Origin: a virus | Direction: 5' to 3' (one strand) | DNA: 47,501 nt | Virus record (IMG/VR): IMGVR_UViG_3300045996_000864 | Span: 1 to 47,501 of that record | Translations under genes and position numbers: made by a program | Notes under the pieces: generated by a model | The model's input: only the letters and a program-made list of their open reading frames with translations | What the model was told of the DNA's origin: nothing | Database searches by the model: none | In this document: positions 20,707 to 27,270 of the stretch, piece by piece | Position numbering within the stretch: position 1 is the stretch's first letter | Layout of the letters: each line of letters starts with the position of its first letter

Positions 20707-20882
20707 TGCGCTCTCCTCCTCTCTGCTGCCTGCATTCTCGCCATTGCCAGACGGTGCAGAACCTGGAGGATTCCAGGTCTGCCGGCGAGGCAACTCCGTT
20801 GCCGTCGCAAAGTGATGTTCGAGGAGAACCAAAGCAGAGCAACGCCTGCTGCTACTCCGGCGGCTATCGTTCGGCCCGCCAT
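20703..20882 (-). CDS. 59-residue single-pass membrane protein
   Basis: The ATG (MAGRTIAAGVAAGVALLWFS) begins a hydrophobic N-terminal helix of about 18 residues. A basic cytoplasmic segment (SNITLRRQRSCLAGRPGILQ) and helix (RLAMARMQAAERRRAQ) follow. It is likely a membrane anchor, and its role is unknown. It overlaps both neighbours by a few bases. Confidence 0.68.
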   Translation of the reverse strand: MAGRTIAAGVAAGVALLWFSSNITLRRQRSCLAGRPGILQVLHRLAMARMQAAERRRAQ

Positions 20883-21211
20883 CACTTCGCCCCAGAGAGT
20901 TGTTCCGTCTTGGCGAGGGAGGAATCCACCATCGCCAGATCGGTTCCGGCCGCCAAGTCCTGGCGGATGCGCGCCGTCAACCATTCGCTGCACTCCGGCA
21001 CGTAGACGCAGTAGCCACCCAGGCGCCAAGCGAAGCGCTCCACCTCGGAACTGGCACTGGAATTGCCGGCCACCAGAATCAGATGGCCCGCGGTGGGCCG
21101 CGTGTCCTTGAATGCCTGCACCTGCTCGATGTGCTGGAGCAGGTCGGAGGAGACTGCCTCGTTGAAGGCTTTGATGGTGCGGCTACCGGGAGAGAAGAAG
21201 AACTGGATCAC
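20882..21211 (-). CDS. Hypothetical protein, 109 residues
   Basis: This protein starts MIQFFFSPGSRTIKAFNEAV and includes a Rossmann-like strand-turn (PTAGHLILVAGNSSASSEVE) and a second strand (GYCVYVPECSEWLTARIRQD). It could be a small nucleotide- or ADP-ribose-binding fold, which would fit the NADAR nearby, but no diagnostic motif is present. The ATG overlaps the previous stop. Confidence 0.7.
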   Translation of the reverse strand: MIQFFFSPGSRTIKAFNEAVSSDLLQHIEQVQAFKDTRPTAGHLILVAGNSSASSEVERFAWRLGGYCVYVPECSEWLTARIRQDLAAGTDLAMVDSSLAKTEQLSGAK

Positions 21212-21822
21212 GGGACAACCTCGGTCAGGATCTTCTCCGGGGTGAAGGGCTTCAGGTCTGGCCCCCAGGGGCCACCGTTATAGCCGAAGTCCTCATCGCC
21301 AGCGACCTTGTCCGACCAGCGCCAGTGGTCACCGTAGCGCACAAGGAACGGCACTATCTCGCCACCGTCGGTTACCACATTCACGACGGCCGGAGGCTCT
21401 GGGCCAAGCAGGGTGAATGTCCTGGGCTCACGTGGCTGCTGCGCCTCCCATGCGGGCGTACCGGGTACGGCGCCGATGACCTCCCAGCCGGTCACCTGCT
21501 CGTGCGTGTGCTTCGAGGAGCCGGTCACTGCCAGCCAGCCCGGGTGGTACAGGTTGCCTGGCCGGAACACGTGGCCCCGGACCACGACAAGGCCGTTGGG
21601 CGCCTTTCGAACCGTGCCCACGGGGTCCTTGCTCGGATCGTCGGCCGGCTCGACCAGTGTCAGGTTTTCGGCGCTGAAGGTCTCCTCGGCGGCTCCGCCG
21701 AAGTCCAACTCGTACACCTCGGACGGAAACCCTGGGCTCAGTGGACCCGAGCCCTGCTTCACGACAGCGTCCACCGTCACCCGGACCCGGTCGCCGACCT
21801 TAAGTTCGCTCACTTGTATCAC
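21208..21822 (-). CDS. Hypothetical protein, 204 residues, first gene of operon
   Basis: This protein opens with a small-barrel pattern (VSELKVGDRVRVTVDAVVKQ) and continues as a beta-rich protein with many Gly, Pro and Trp (GLVVVRGHVFRPGNLYHPGW, VPFLVRYGDHWRWSDKVAGD). The start is GTG at 21822; an in-frame GTG three codons later is possible. It is the first gene after an intrinsic terminator and a control motif, so it probably begins the long replication operon that runs down to 10024. Family not recognised. Confidence 0.74.
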   Translation of the reverse strand: MIQVSELKVGDRVRVTVDAVVKQGSGPLSPGFPSEVYELDFGGAAEETFSAENLTLVEPADDPSKDPVGTVRKAPNGLVVVRGHVFRPGNLYHPGWLAVTGSSKHTHEQVTGWEVIGAVPGTPAWEAQQPREPRTFTLLGPEPPAVVNVVTDGGEIVPFLVRYGDHWRWSDKVAGDEDFGYNGGPWGPDLKPFTPEKILTEVVP

Positions 21823-21830
21823 TGCTTTCT

Positions 21831-21848
21831 GTACTTCACTACAAGTAT
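21831..21848 (-). promoter_or_regulatory. Candidate operator/promoter motif GTACTTCACTACAAGT
   Basis: Here GTACTT and ACAAGT are four bases apart, between a terminator and the GTG start of the replication operon. The same two half-motifs, with spacers of about 3-7 bases or inverted, recur at 5985-6004, 8222-8240, 22814-22832 and 25028-25042. It may be a binding site for a phage repressor or activator. Confidence 0.5.
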
Positions 21849-21861
21849 GGGGGCTGAAAAA

Positions 21862-21884
21862 GGCAGGCCGGGGAAGGGCCTGCC
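21862..21884 (-). terminator. Intrinsic terminator (minus strand)
   Basis: GGCAGGCC (21862-21869) and GGCCTGCC (21877-21884) make an 8-bp stem with a seven-base loop. Read on the minus strand, TTTTTCAGCC follows. It ends the 65-residue gene's transcript just before the replication-operon promoter region. Confidence 0.85.
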
Positions 21885-21892
21885 GGAGTTGA

Positions 21893-22090
21893 CTAGGAGG
21901 CGAGATCGCTCAACGGGAACGTGATCAGGGGTCTCTTGTTGATCGTCGGCTCGACGAACGCCTTGACAGCGTCAACCACGGGCATGAGCGCTAGGAAGTC
22001 CTCGCGGGAGCAGTCCGTGGGCAAAGTGACCTGCCAGTGTCCAGTTCCGTCGGTGGTCCACGAGGCGCGGTATCCAGGGGTGGTGGTCAT
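21893..22090 (-). CDS. 65-residue hypothetical protein with own terminator
   Basis: This is a small soluble protein, MTTTPGYRASWTTDGTGHWQ then VTLPTDCSREDFLALMPVVD. It has a beta-hairpin start and a helical end (AVKAFVEPTINKRPLITFPL). It is isolated from its neighbours by about 130 bases upstream and a terminator downstream. It is therefore likely to be expressed separately, or to be read through from WhiB. An AGGGGGC ribosome site precedes the ATG. Function unknown. Confidence 0.72.
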   Translation of the reverse strand: MTTTPGYRASWTTDGTGHWQVTLPTDCSREDFLALMPVVDAVKAFVEPTINKRPLITFPLSDLAS

Positions 22091-22197
22091 TGGATGCCCC
22101 CTAGCTGGGGTTGGAGCTTATGTTACTGATCACATCTTCTTGAATCTTGGACTTGTTACAGAGGGTGCTGACAAAACTGGACATTCACCCGTCAGGG

Positions 22198-22218
22198 TGT
22201 TGACCGTGCAGGTCAACA
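22198..22218. promoter_or_regulatory. Palindrome TGTTGACC / GGTCAACA
   Basis: Perfect 8-bp arms (22198-22205 and 22211-22218) flank a five-base spacer, and a third half-site GGTCAACG follows at 22221-22228 over the end of whiB. No U-tract follows the hairpin on the minus strand. It looks more like a regulator site than a terminator. TTGACC also resembles a -35 box. Confidence 0.55.
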
Positions 22219-22222
22219 CGGG

Positions 22223-22519
22223 TCAACGTGGTAACGGTGTGTGAGTATCCACAGGTTTATCCAACTTTTCGTGATGCGTGTGCACCACGCCAGCCCACAC
22301 GCCAGTGACAATTCCGAACTCGGCCCGCGCCGCCTCATACTCGGACTGACACCAGTCCCGCACGGGGCAGCCGTCGCAGATTTTGATGGCCTCACGCTGG
22401 AGGTGAGTCCTGCGGGAGAAGAAGAGGGCCGTCTTGCCCGCGCATGCGACCTGGCGGATGCCAGGGTCGCTAGATGCGGACAGCCTCGCTGCCGCATCGG
22501 CGGGAGAGGGCGCCGTCAC
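22223..22519 (-). CDS. WhiB-like [4Fe-4S] transcriptional regulator
   Basis: This 98-residue protein has the Wbl signature: Cys26, then Cys48, Cys51 and Cys57 (the CxxCxxxxxC in KICDGCPVRDWCQ), and a GVWAG turn at about 73-77. Wbl proteins are specific to actinobacteria and their phages. They hold a 4Fe-4S cluster and act by binding the primary sigma factor; phage-encoded ones can block host Wbl function. The GTG start overlaps the upstream stop (GTGA). Downstream is an unusual GTTGACC palindrome. This is the best single indicator of host phylum. Confidence 0.93.
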   Translation of the reverse strand: MTAPSPADAAARLSASSDPGIRQVACAGKTALFFSRRTHLQREAIKICDGCPVRDWCQSEYEAARAEFGIVTGVWAGVVHTHHEKLDKPVDTHTPLPR

Positions 22520-22809
22520 TCGTCACCGCGCAGCAGCGAGGCGTGAAGGCGAAGGTCTCGCGCCGCGCGCTCGTAGCCGATGGCCTTGCCCGTCAGATGC
22601 AGGGTCCGGTCCCGTTCCGGATCGTCATTCAAGCGGTCGTATGCGATGGCAACTTCATCGAACTGAAGGGAGATGCGCTCCAGTTCGGCCGCGACGATGA
22701 ACGGCGCTGCGGCTTTGAGGATCGCAGTGCACTCGCCCGTGGTGGCGAAGGTTGCCCGGTAGGCGGCGGCGTACGCCTCCTCCGGGATCTCGACGTTTCC
22801 TTGTTCCAT
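22516..22809 (-). CDS. Helical hypothetical protein before whiB
   Basis: From the ATG at 22809 this gives 97 residues, MEQGNVEIPEEAYAAAYRAT, then a helical body (FIVAAELERISLQFDEVAIA, YERAARDLRLHASLLRGDE). The ATG lies shortly after the GTACTT...ACAAGT control motif with little room for an untranslated leader. In-frame sequence further upstream is poor as protein. It is co-transcribed with whiB. Similar small helical phage proteins exist, but I cannot name a function. Confidence 0.72.
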   Translation of the reverse strand: MEQGNVEIPEEAYAAAYRATFATTGECTAILKAAAPFIVAAELERISLQFDEVAIAYDRLNDDPERDRTLHLTGKAIGYERAARDLRLHASLLRGDE

Positions 22810-22813
22810 TGCT

Positions 22814-22832
22814 GTACTTTCACCCCACAAGT
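22814..22832 (-). promoter_or_regulatory. Candidate operator motif GTACTT ... ACAAGT
   Basis: GTACTT (22814-22819) and ACAAGT (22827-22832) are seven bases apart, directly before the ATG of the first gene of the whiB operon. On the minus strand this reads ACTTGT ... AAGTAC, in the same order as the plus-strand copy at 8222-8240. Confidence 0.5.
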
Positions 22833-22985
22833 GGGCAGAAGCAAGACAATCTTGAAAGTTACTCCGAATGGAGTAGTTTAGAAGCTCACGGACTGGACCT
22901 GTACCTGGCGGATACCGCCAAACGGGTGAATTTCGCCGGCACTGGTATGGATCCGCAAGATCCAATTGTTGTTCTTGGCGTCTAG

Positions 22986-23181
22986 GTTGTCGCCGGAACG
23001 GGGAGGCGACAACGCAGGCCGGCAACGCCGGCACAGCACCAGTCCAGGCCGAGCCTCCAAAGCTCGGCCCTCCAGTAACAGTACAAGTACAGGCCGACGC
23101 CAGCTGGAGCGTCGGCACAGTGTGAGCCGCCTGCTGCCAACGGCGGCTCACCTAGTACCTGGTCACGCGCGTTGCGCGACC
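22986..23181. other. Array of six consecutive hairpins in a non-coding region
   Basis: Within a 500-base gap between divergent operons I find six stem-loops in a row. H1: GTTGTCGCC/GGCGACAAC (22986-23013). H2: GCCGGC/GCCGGC with loop AAC (23018-23032). H3: GGCCGAGC/GCTCGGCC (23047-23069). H4: GCCGACGC/GCGTCGGC (23093-23116). H5: GTGAGCCGCC/GGCGGCTCAC (23122-23151). H6: GGT-CGCGC/GCGCG-ACC (23161-23181). Five have perfect arms. GTACAAGTAC (23081-23090) sits between H3 and H4. It could be a replication origin, a structured RNA or a regulatory hub. It is not a tRNA. Confidence 0.72.
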
Positions 23182-23316
23182 CTTGCTTCAGGTCCCGGAC
23201 TACCTACTGATGCGTGCGGGAAGCGTGAAAATCTCCCTATCCAGACTCGTCTGACGCGAATCAGAAACATGACAGGTTCTGTTGACCTTCGCTTGCAGTA
23301 CTGCTGTCCTTGATTC

Positions 23317-24207
23317 ATGAAAGAGTCCACCTGCGAAGCCGACCGCCATGGCGACACCTACATGGCGTACACCAACTGGCGCTGTCGCTGCCCCGCAGCC
23401 AAGCGCGCCTGGAAGCTGTACAAGGGCGACAAGAGCAAAGGCACCCTGGTGTACCTGCGGGTGGATGCGACCGGCACTCGCCGAAGGATCCAAGCCCTCA
23501 TGGCCATGGGGTGGACTCAGCGCGATATCGGCCGCGAGATGGGCATCGGCCACGGTGGCGTCAGCAAGCTGACCAAGGGTGAGAAGGTTCGGCAGTCCAA
23601 CGTGGACCGCGTCGCCGAGGTCTACGAGCGCCTGTCCTGCCTGGTTCCGCCGGAGAGTCACGCGGCCGAGCGCACCCGCCGGCTCGCGTACCGCAACGGC
23701 TGGCCCCCGCCGATGCTCTGGGACGACATCGACGACCAGAGCGAGCAGCCCAGGCCACTGCCGCCGGCCCAGGGGTACGCCCGGCTCGACTACCGCGGCA
23801 AGAGTGACGACCCCTGCTTGGTCGAGGGCTGCGCTACGGGACGCTGGAGAGCGGGCCTGTGCGCGCGGCACTTCACCGTGTACCGCGCAGAGGTGGTCGA
23901 GTGCGGGCACCCGCGTTGTGGCGCGATGGTGTGGCGCCTCGAATACTGCGCCCATCACGACATTGGCTTGGACTTCGCCGCGGGCGACTGGTTCGACTGG
24001 GCCGCGGTGGAGCAGATGTTCGACGGCCACTACGACCGCAGTCGCAAGCCCACCGTCCTGGAGATCAGGGCTCTGGTCGCCAAGGCTGACAGGCGGCAGT
24101 TGCCGTACACGGATCTGGCCCGGCAGATGGGCGTGGATCCGACACGGTTCGAGTACTGGCGTGCCGCGGCGGAGCGGCTGCACGAGAGCCTGTCGCTGGC
24201 CGCATGA
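23317..24207 (+). CDS. Helix-turn-helix and zinc-finger DNA-binding protein, 296 residues
   Basis: A helix-turn-helix occupies about residues 58-90 (RIQALMAMGWTQRDIGREMG then IGHGGVSKLTKGEKVRQSN). A Cys/His-rich middle (CLVEGCATGRWRAGLCARHF, then CGHPRCGAMVWRLEYCAHH) has the spacing of two zinc fingers. A second short HTH-like helix pair (DRRQLPYTDLARQMGVDPTR) lies near the C-terminus. It would bind DNA, perhaps at the hairpin array directly upstream or at the recurrent motif. The ATG is the first after the array, with no strong Shine-Dalgarno. It is a candidate regulator or replication initiator. Confidence 0.78.
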   Translation: MKESTCEADRHGDTYMAYTNWRCRCPAAKRAWKLYKGDKSKGTLVYLRVDATGTRRRIQALMAMGWTQRDIGREMGIGHGGVSKLTKGEKVRQSNVDRVAEVYERLSCLVPPESHAAERTRRLAYRNGWPPPMLWDDIDDQSEQPRPLPPAQGYARLDYRGKSDDPCLVEGCATGRWRAGLCARHFTVYRAEVVECGHPRCGAMVWRLEYCAHHDIGLDFAAGDWFDWAAVEQMFDGHYDRSRKPTVLEIRALVAKADRRQLPYTDLARQMGVDPTRFEYWRAAAERLHESLSLAA

Positions 24208-24452
24208 GCACTAGATGGGGCGACGAGCAGCAGACTGGTAAGGGTGTACCCGACGGCTGGTACACGTGGTACGACTGGGCGCTGGTGTACCGCTACTGGA
24301 CGGGTGACGCCGCGGGCCTGCGCAAGCCGTACCTGCTGGAGATTCAGGCGCTGATGCGGCTGGGCTCGGAGCTGACCCCGGATGAGCTGGCGGAGCGTTT
24401 CGGTTTGAGCAGGCGCACCATCGAGAGGTGGCGCGAGAAGACCGCGGCTTAA
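24204..24452 (+). CDS. Helix-turn-helix protein, 82 residues
   Basis: The ATG overlaps the preceding stop (ATGA). The N-terminus carries an aromatic segment (VPDGWYTWYDWALVYRYWTG). The C-terminal half is a clear HTH: LTPDELAERFGLSRRTIERW. It resembles the C-terminal part of the preceding regulator (PTVLEIRALVAKAD against KPYLLEIQALMRLG), so it may be a duplicated domain. It ends convergently with the 144-residue minus-strand gene, overlapping it by the palindrome TTAA. Confidence 0.78.
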   Translation: MSTRWGDEQQTGKGVPDGWYTWYDWALVYRYWTGDAAGLRKPYLLEIQALMRLGSELTPDELAERFGLSRRTIERWREKTAA

Positions 24453-24883
24453 CTCTTGGCCAACACGCCCGGTCCGTCGTCAGGCCGCCGGTCGCGAATC
24501 AGGAAGCCCTGGTTGTAGTCGTAGGTGAGCACCGCGTCCCGCTCGCTCAGCATGTACTCCAGCTCCCGGGACATCTTCAGCTCGTCGGGCGTGACGCCCC
24601 GCCCGGCCCGATGCTTGCCGTAGGCCAGTGCCGACTTGTACACCCAGCCGGTGCCATGCGCGTCTTGGATCCGCCACGGCAGGATGTAGTTCGCTCGCTC
24701 CGCGGCCTGGTCCCTCAGCTTGCGCACGCGCAGCGCCATGGCCTGCGGTGAGCGCTTCCGGCCGCGCTCTGTGAAGTGCCGCGCCATGGCCGAGGCGGAC
24801 AGGCCCTGGTCCATGAGGTGGCGAATCTCCTCGTCGGTGATGTCAGACGTTCGACCCGGATTCGGATGATTACCGACTGTCAT
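24449..24883 (-). CDS. HTH protein, candidate immunity repressor
   Basis: The N-terminal 60 residues contain a helix-turn-helix (DEEIRHLMDQGLSASAMARH then FTERGRKRSPQAMALRVRKL). A C-terminal region follows with YILPWRIQDAHGTGWVYKSA, LAYGKHRAGRGVTPDELKMS and a strand LTYDYNQGFLIRD. It lies back to back with the integrase, separated by a palindrome-rich control region, as repressors of temperate actinophages often are. That position is the main reason to suspect an immunity repressor; the sequence alone says only DNA-binding. Confidence 0.7.
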   Translation of the reverse strand: MTVGNHPNPGRTSDITDEEIRHLMDQGLSASAMARHFTERGRKRSPQAMALRVRKLRDQAAERANYILPWRIQDAHGTGWVYKSALAYGKHRAGRGVTPDELKMSRELEYMLSERDAVLTYDYNQGFLIRDRRPDDGPGVLAKS

Positions 24884-25054
24884 GACTTTCAGGGTACAAG
24901 GAAAGCTGGGCTTGACACAAGTGCGTGTCCACCTGGCAAGATGGCCCTACTTGTAGGGGATCTCCCCGAGGTCGTGCCACGAGACCTAGTCCTATGGGAA
25001 AGCCACTACAAGGAAGTGTTGCTTTCAGTACTTCTGACAAGGTAGGTTGGCCTC
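24884..25054. promoter_or_regulatory. Control region between putative repressor and integrase; attP candidate
   Basis: It contains TTGACA at 24912-24917 (a -35-like box; CAAGAT, 19 bases downstream, is only a weak -10). It also has the perfect palindrome CCCTACTTGTAGGG at 24945-24958 overlapping GGGGATCTCCCC at 24956-24967, and the imperfect hairpin AGGTC...GACCT near 24970-24988. Further on are ACTACAAG (25005-25012) and GTACTTCTGACAAGG (25028-25042). A region rich in small repeats beside a tyrosine integrase is where attP arm and core sites are expected, but no core sequence can be identified without the host. Confidence 0.5.
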
Positions 25055-26074
25055 GTGAAGATGAATGAGCTGGTCGATCGGTACCTGCGCACCCGCCGGG
25101 ACGGCATGGGTGAAAGTACCTACGACAACATCAAGAGCACCCTTGATCGGCTCGCCGCGTCCTGGGACGCGACCCGCCGCCAGCCCTCCGGCATGGATGA
25201 GGAGTGGCTGCGGGACTGGCTGTGGGAGTTCCGGCAGGGCCGGGCCGGGGGACAGGGCAAGAAGCTGGCGAACGCCAGCTACAACAAGACGGTCACCCGC
25301 ACGAAGGGTTTCATCGAGTATCTGGTTCGCCGTGGCGTGGTCTCGCCGTTCGTGCTGGACGCCTGCCAGTCGCTACCGCGAGAGGAGCCGAAGGACTACC
25401 TTCGCCTGTCGGCCGCGCAGGTAGTGCACATGATCGAGACGTGCGAGGATCCGTGGGAACGGTGGGTGCTGGCGTTGGCGTCGCAGACGCTGGGCAGGGA
25501 CAGTGAGCTTCGGAACCGGCGCATCGCCCACCTCAACATGCAGACGGGCGAGCTGGCCTGGTTCCGCAAGAAGACCACGGATGCCGACCAGATGCCGGTG
25601 ACCCGGCATCTGGCGGAGGAGTGGCAGCGCTGGGCCTACGTGTACCAGGAACACTGCGGCTCGTTGGACAAGCAGTGGTTCCTGATCCCCAGCCGCATCT
25701 CCACGCCGTTCTCGAAGCAGCGGTGGATCTACCGCCCGGAGCAGGCTCCGTCCAGGCTGGCGCACATCGTGCAGAAGCATGCCGCGCGCATCACGGGGGA
25801 CGCTCAGATCGCCCTGAAAGGGCAGGGGGTACACATCACCCGCAGGAGCATGGCTCGGGCGCTCTACGACCGTTTGGTGGCGAATGAGGTGCCGGAGCCG
25901 ACAGCCCTGAACAGGGTGCAGGTGATGCTGGGACATGCCAGCCCGAGCACCACGATGATCTACATTGGGGTGCAGCCGGACAGGCTGAAGCGTAACCAGT
26001 TGCTGGCAGGCAGCGACCTACTATGGGTGGAGCAGGAGAACGTGGTGGCCTTGAGGAGCGTCGGCAATGAGTGA
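25055..26074 (+). CDS. int: Tyrosine-family integrase
   Basis: This 339-residue site-specific recombinase would integrate and excise the phage. An N-terminal core-binding (SAM-like) domain spans about residues 1-105. The catalytic domain has the full set of residues: Arg148 (TLGRDSELRNRR), Lys172/173 (FRKKTTDADQMP), His260-x-x-Arg263 (VHITRRSMAR), His294 (MLGHASPSTT) and the nucleophile Tyr303 (MIYIG). The GTG start is tentative; an ATG two codons later is equally possible. It is transcribed away from the putative repressor, which suits a temperate lifestyle. Confidence 0.94.
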   Translation: MKMNELVDRYLRTRRDGMGESTYDNIKSTLDRLAASWDATRRQPSGMDEEWLRDWLWEFRQGRAGGQGKKLANASYNKTVTRTKGFIEYLVRRGVVSPFVLDACQSLPREEPKDYLRLSAAQVVHMIETCEDPWERWVLALASQTLGRDSELRNRRIAHLNMQTGELAWFRKKTTDADQMPVTRHLAEEWQRWAYVYQEHCGSLDKQWFLIPSRISTPFSKQRWIYRPEQAPSRLAHIVQKHAARITGDAQIALKGQGVHITRRSMARALYDRLVANEVPEPTALNRVQVMLGHASPSTTMIYIGVQPDRLKRNQLLAGSDLLWVEQENVVALRSVGNE

Positions 26075-26348
26075 TTCGCAGCAGGTCATCCAGTGGAAAG
26101 AGGGGCGATTCGGCACCGTTGGCTACGTGGGCCAGGTTCGCCTCTTCAGTTATGGATGGGGCACGGTTCGGAACGACCCGGAACCCTGGAAGCTCACGAC
26201 CGACCTGCCGGGGTGGTCGCGCAAGAAGTGGAGCGGCGTGACCCGGGAGGACTGCCAAGCGAAGGCCGAAGAGTTGCTTCGGAAGTTCGCTGCATACCTC
26301 GGGGCCAACGGGGTTAAGTTCCCCGGCCAGGTTGACGAGGCTGCCTGA
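26067..26348 (+). CDS. Hypothetical protein, 93 residues
   Basis: The ATG overlaps the end of the integrase gene by eight bases. The protein is MSDSQQVIQWKEGRFGTVGY then VGQVRLFSYGWGTVRNDPEP, a beta-rich fold with many aromatics, and a helix DCQAKAEELLRKFAAYLGAN. It might be an accessory or excise-like factor by position, but it lacks a helix-turn-helix. Other small phage proteins show the same W/G-rich beta pattern. Confidence 0.7.
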   Translation: MSDSQQVIQWKEGRFGTVGYVGQVRLFSYGWGTVRNDPEPWKLTTDLPGWSRKKWSGVTREDCQAKAEELLRKFAAYLGANGVKFPGQVDEAA

Positions 26349-26638
26349 TGCCCATTCGTGAGGTTCTGGAATGCTCCAAATGCGGACGCGTCATCGAACC
26401 AGAACCGCCACTAGGCGACCGGCAGGGCTGCCTCCGGCGCATCGTGCACGGTGCTACCACCTGGCAGATCGCCCTCTGCTCCACCTGCGTCAAGCCACTA
26501 TGGGACCTGTACCGGGAGTACGTGGATGTGGTCCTGCCGGAGGGTACTGCGGTGGGGCCGGACAAGCTGATGTACCTGCCGCGTGCAGATGCCGACGAGG
26601 TGGCGGTCAAGCCACCCACGTTCAGCGAGGAGACGTGA
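26348..26638 (+). CDS. Zinc-ribbon protein, 96 residues
   Basis: The start is MPIREVLECSKCGRVIEPEP, with CSKC near residue 9 and CSTC near residue 44, a typical four-Cys zinc ribbon. The C-terminal third (WDLYREYVDVVLPEGTAVGP) is mixed alpha/beta. It is coupled to its neighbours by TGATG overlaps. Function unknown. Confidence 0.74.
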   Translation: MPIREVLECSKCGRVIEPEPPLGDRQGCLRRIVHGATTWQIALCSTCVKPLWDLYREYVDVVLPEGTAVGPDKLMYLPRADADEVAVKPPTFSEET

Positions 26639-26859
26639 TGGACCCGCTGGTCCAGGTCGAGTACGCCATTGAGTGGACTGCCCCAAAGGATATCGCCGGG
26701 ACCATCACCGTCATGGGTCAAGGCGAGTTCAACCGTGAACGGGCCGAGAGCTTCATCAACATCTCGACGAAGCTGCCAGGCGGGCAGCGAGGGCGGCTGA
26801 TCTCACGGACCATCACGTGGTCCAACTGGTGCGACGTTGAGGACTGGCGAGCTGCCTAG
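26638..26859 (+). CDS. Hypothetical beta-rich protein, 73 residues
   Basis: This gene is MDPLVQVEYAIEWTAPKDIA, then TITVMGQGEFNRERAESFIN and TITWSNWCDVEDWRA. Alternating hydrophobic residues suggest a small antiparallel sheet. The ATG overlaps the previous stop (TGATG). It ends convergently with the late operon, four bases overlapping the last membrane-protein gene. Confidence 0.72.
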   Translation: MDPLVQVEYAIEWTAPKDIAGTITVMGQGEFNRERAESFINISTKLPGGQRGRLISRTITWSNWCDVEDWRAA

Positions 26860-27101
26860 CCGACCCTGAACAGTGCCTTCCAGTCCATGCCTTGCACGAA
26901 AAAGTGCACCAGCACCCAAGCCCACAGGCCCAAGGCCACGAACCAGACGGGCGGCGCTGACTGGATCAGCGGCCGAAGATGCGCGGTCAGCTCGTTGTGC
27001 GAGCGATTGACCAAGGTCCAGGTTTCGAGGACGAAGAACGCCAGGATCCACGTCAGCCACAGGACCGTCCAGAGGTCCCACTTCCACGCTGACCAGCTCA
27101 T
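26856..27101 (-). CDS. Two-helix membrane protein, holin candidate
   Basis: This 81-residue protein has two strongly hydrophobic, Trp-rich segments: about residues 7-28 (WKWDLWTVLWLTWILAFFVL) and about 50-68 (PPVWFVALGLWAWVLVHFFV). They are joined by a polar loop. It is the last gene of the late operon, directly after another membrane protein, where phage holins often lie. The ATG overlaps the upstream stop (ATGA). A holin would permit the endolysin to reach the wall; the assignment is by topology and position only. Confidence 0.68.
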   Translation of the reverse strand: MSWSAWKWDLWTVLWLTWILAFFVLETWTLVNRSHNELTAHLRPLIQSAPPVWFVALGLWAWVLVHFFVQGMDWKALFRVG

Positions 27102-27268
27102 TCGGCACCCCACTCGGCCAGGGCGTTCTCTAGGCGAACGGCCAGTCGGCCTTCAAAGTCTTCAGCTTCTGTCATGGACATGGGCGCGTCGCCCCCGCAG
27201 GACAGGTAGTGGGCAAGTGACACCTCAAGGACGCCCTTGCCGCAGGCGCAGTCGTCGTTGCCTTCCAT
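27098..27268 (-). CDS. 56-residue Cys-containing protein
   Basis: The start is MEGNDDCACGKGVLEVSLAH, then YLSCGGDAPMSMTEAEDFEG and a C-terminal helix. Cys7, Cys9, a His and a Cys at about 24 could form one zinc site. It lies between two membrane proteins of the presumed lysis cluster. Function unknown. Confidence 0.66.
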   Translation of the reverse strand: MEGNDDCACGKGVLEVSLAHYLSCGGDAPMSMTEAEDFEGRLAVRLENALAEWGAE

Positions 27269-27270
27269 TG

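Noticed and set aside
22986-23181. tRNA or CRISPR array in the hairpin region
   Set aside because: No cloverleaf, T-loop GTTCGA-type sequence or CCA-compatible acceptor is present, and the hairpins are not repeats of one another with spacers, so neither a tRNA nor a CRISPR array fits.
24441-24460. Terminator between the convergent genes meeting at 24449-24452
   Set aside because: The genes share only the tetramer TTAA, and I find no stem with a U-tract there.
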